The position numbers and the translations under genes are program-made. The notes below the pieces were generated by a model. The model had not been told where the DNA came from. It worked only from the letters and a program-made list of their open reading frames with translations, and searched no databases. From assembly GCA_014898425.1 (NCBI GenBank), contig RCSZ01000001.1, positions 558,001 to 622,000 of the forward strand: a stretch of DNA of 64,000 nt. The letters are read 5' to 3'. The DNA is from Botryotinia globosa (Eukaryota; Ascomycota; Leotiomycetes; Helotiales; Sclerotiniaceae). Below are positions 62,701 to 64,000 of the stretch, piece after piece; the stretch's first letter is position 1; the number at the start of each line of letters is the position of its first letter.

Positions 62701-64000
62701 CGAAATCCTTTATAATTCAAATTTATTAACCCTATTAAAATAATTAAAAAGAATAAGAGATATAAAACTTCAATTAAATTATTATAATCTAATTTATTTA
62801 ATATATATCAAATATCTAAATAATAATATTAAATTAAAAATAAATAATATTAATAAAAATCAATTATTATTATTAGGATTTAATATTAAAACAAATGAAA
62901 GTTAGAAAATTATTATTAAAATTAATAATAAAATTAATCTAAAAAGCCCTAAAACCTACATCAAAGTTATAAATTCAAATCAAAAAGAAAATTGAATAAA
63001 AGCTATAAATTATAAGATTAAAACCCTAGAAAATAATAATATATAGGATATTATCGATATTAATAATAATAATATTAATATTATTAAAGATAAAAATAAT
63101 AATATTATTAATAAAAATATCAAAAAGAATAATATCATTAAACTCTTAAAAACTAGATGGGTTTATAAAATTAAATATTTATTTAATAATTTTATTGAAT
63201 TTAAAGCTAGATTTATTATTAAAGGATTTGAAAAACTATATAAAATAGATTATTTAAATATATTTGTTAATATAATAAAGCAAATAACTTAGAAATTAAT
63301 ATTTGTATTAGCAATATTAAGATTTTGATTTATATATAAAATTGATATAATATTAGCCTTTGTACAAAATGATATTGATGCAAATTTATATATTAAATCC
63401 TTTGAAATTATAAATTATAATAAGAATAATATATTAAAATTAAACAAAGTATTATATGGATTAAAGTAATCTATTAGAATCTGATATAATATATTAAAAA
63501 ATATATTATATAAATTAAATTTTAATTTATTAATATTAAATGAATATATTTTTATTAATAAAATATTAGGATTAATATTAAATATATATATAGATGATAT
63601 TATAATAATAGAATCTAATGAAAATCTAATTAAAGATTTTATTCAAAATATTAAAAAATATTTTGATTTGAAGGATTTAGACTTTATAAAAGACTATTTA
63701 GGTATTCAAGTTAAAATTAATAATAACTCTTTTGAATTAATTTAAGAAGATTATATTAATAAATATTTAATTGATTTAAAAATGAAAAATTGCAATATTA
63801 TTTCCATTTTAATGGATTTTAAAAATAAATTCGAAAAGAATCCTGAAATAACTAATATTTTTGATATAAAATACATTCAAAAATTAATAGGAAAAGCTTT
63901 TTATATAGTTTTAGGAATTAAATAGAATATATGCTTTTTTATATTAAAATTAGCCAGATTTGTTTCAAACCTTAATTCAGATTATATAATAAAAGCTAAA
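59714..64000 (+). mobile_element. Ty1/copia retrotransposon polyprotein (gag-PR-IN-RT), RIP-degraded, runs off right edge
   Basis: A frame from the ATG at 59714 carries gag-like text (KSTIKLWNIINNIFEE, about 60000-60060). Near 61011 is ILDSR, the protease site with Gly changed to Arg. The integrase lies at about 61710-62400: SIDILGSI, RIDNAFEF, NGIVERLN (the D,D and E positions) and RIYNRIINTSPYKKLY. The RT runs from about 63150: RWVYKIKYLF, FKARFIIKGFE, YKIDIILAF, VLYGLK and IYIDDIIII, which keeps the catalytic Asp pair, then KDLDFIKDYLGIQ. RNase H and the 3' LTR lie beyond the window. Many in-frame TAG/TGA/TAA codons stand where Trp or Gln is expected. No zinc-knuckle cysteines remain. Order PR-IN-RT marks it as copia rather than gypsy. 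Asn/Lys-rich stretches reflect base bias. Confidence 0.85.

Overview
The window looks like nuclear DNA of a filamentous ascomycete (Pezizomycotina). The genes carry short GT..AG introns of about 45-110 bases with CTAAC/CTGAC-like branch sites. The families are typical of this group: Zn2Cys6 regulators, a P450, a DHA2-type MFS transporter, an SDR and a rhodopsin-like seven-helix membrane protein. From about 43.7 kb to the right edge the DNA becomes a very AT-rich block full of dead retrotransposons, with the C-to-T / G-to-A decay expected of repeat-induced point mutation (RIP). A leotiomycete is plausible but not proven.

Left part (1-20.6 kb): a mosaic of intact and broken metabolic or regulatory genes. 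Three Zn2Cys6-type regulator relics (1-1660, 2023-3250, 3774-4871) all carry stops or frameshifts. An intact short-chain dehydrogenase (5308-6481), an intact rhodopsin-like membrane protein (7325-8887) and an intact cytochrome P450 (9640-11504) follow. Then come a broken DHA2 MFS transporter (11921-14210), an intact and unusual 941-residue protein (15367-18388) and a broken alpha/beta-hydrolase (19509-20587). SDR, P450, transporter, hydrolase and regulators together resemble a decaying secondary-metabolism neighbourhood without a core synthase in view.

Middle part (20.6-43.4 kb): gene-poor. It holds a degenerate tandem repeat (22.8-23.2 kb), two inverted repeats (24.5 and 25.1 kb), two lineage-specific proteins on the minus strand (27330-28889 and 29432-30538), an empty stretch of nearly 8 kb, an intact 716-residue Zn2Cys6 regulator (38320-40572) and a 262-residue C2H2 zinc-finger protein (42567-43442).

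Right part (43.4-64 kb): RIP-degraded AT-rich block. I see a minus-strand Ty1/copia remnant (44.4-46.9 kb), interrupted by a solo LTR that itself holds a second solo LTR, and by a (TAA)118 expansion inside its reverse-transcriptase region. Further solo LTRs with exact 5-bp target duplications lie at 49.6, 50.6 and 51.4 kb. An inverted pair of dispersed repeats has tRNA-like segments and heptanucleotide tracts (47.8-48.9 and 52.0-53.0 kb), and there is a foldback element with long TIRs (53.7-54.8 kb). A second copia polyprotein on the plus strand runs off the right edge (59.7-64 kb).

All exon joins were worked out by eye from splice signals and reading-frame continuity; no alignment or transcript data were used.
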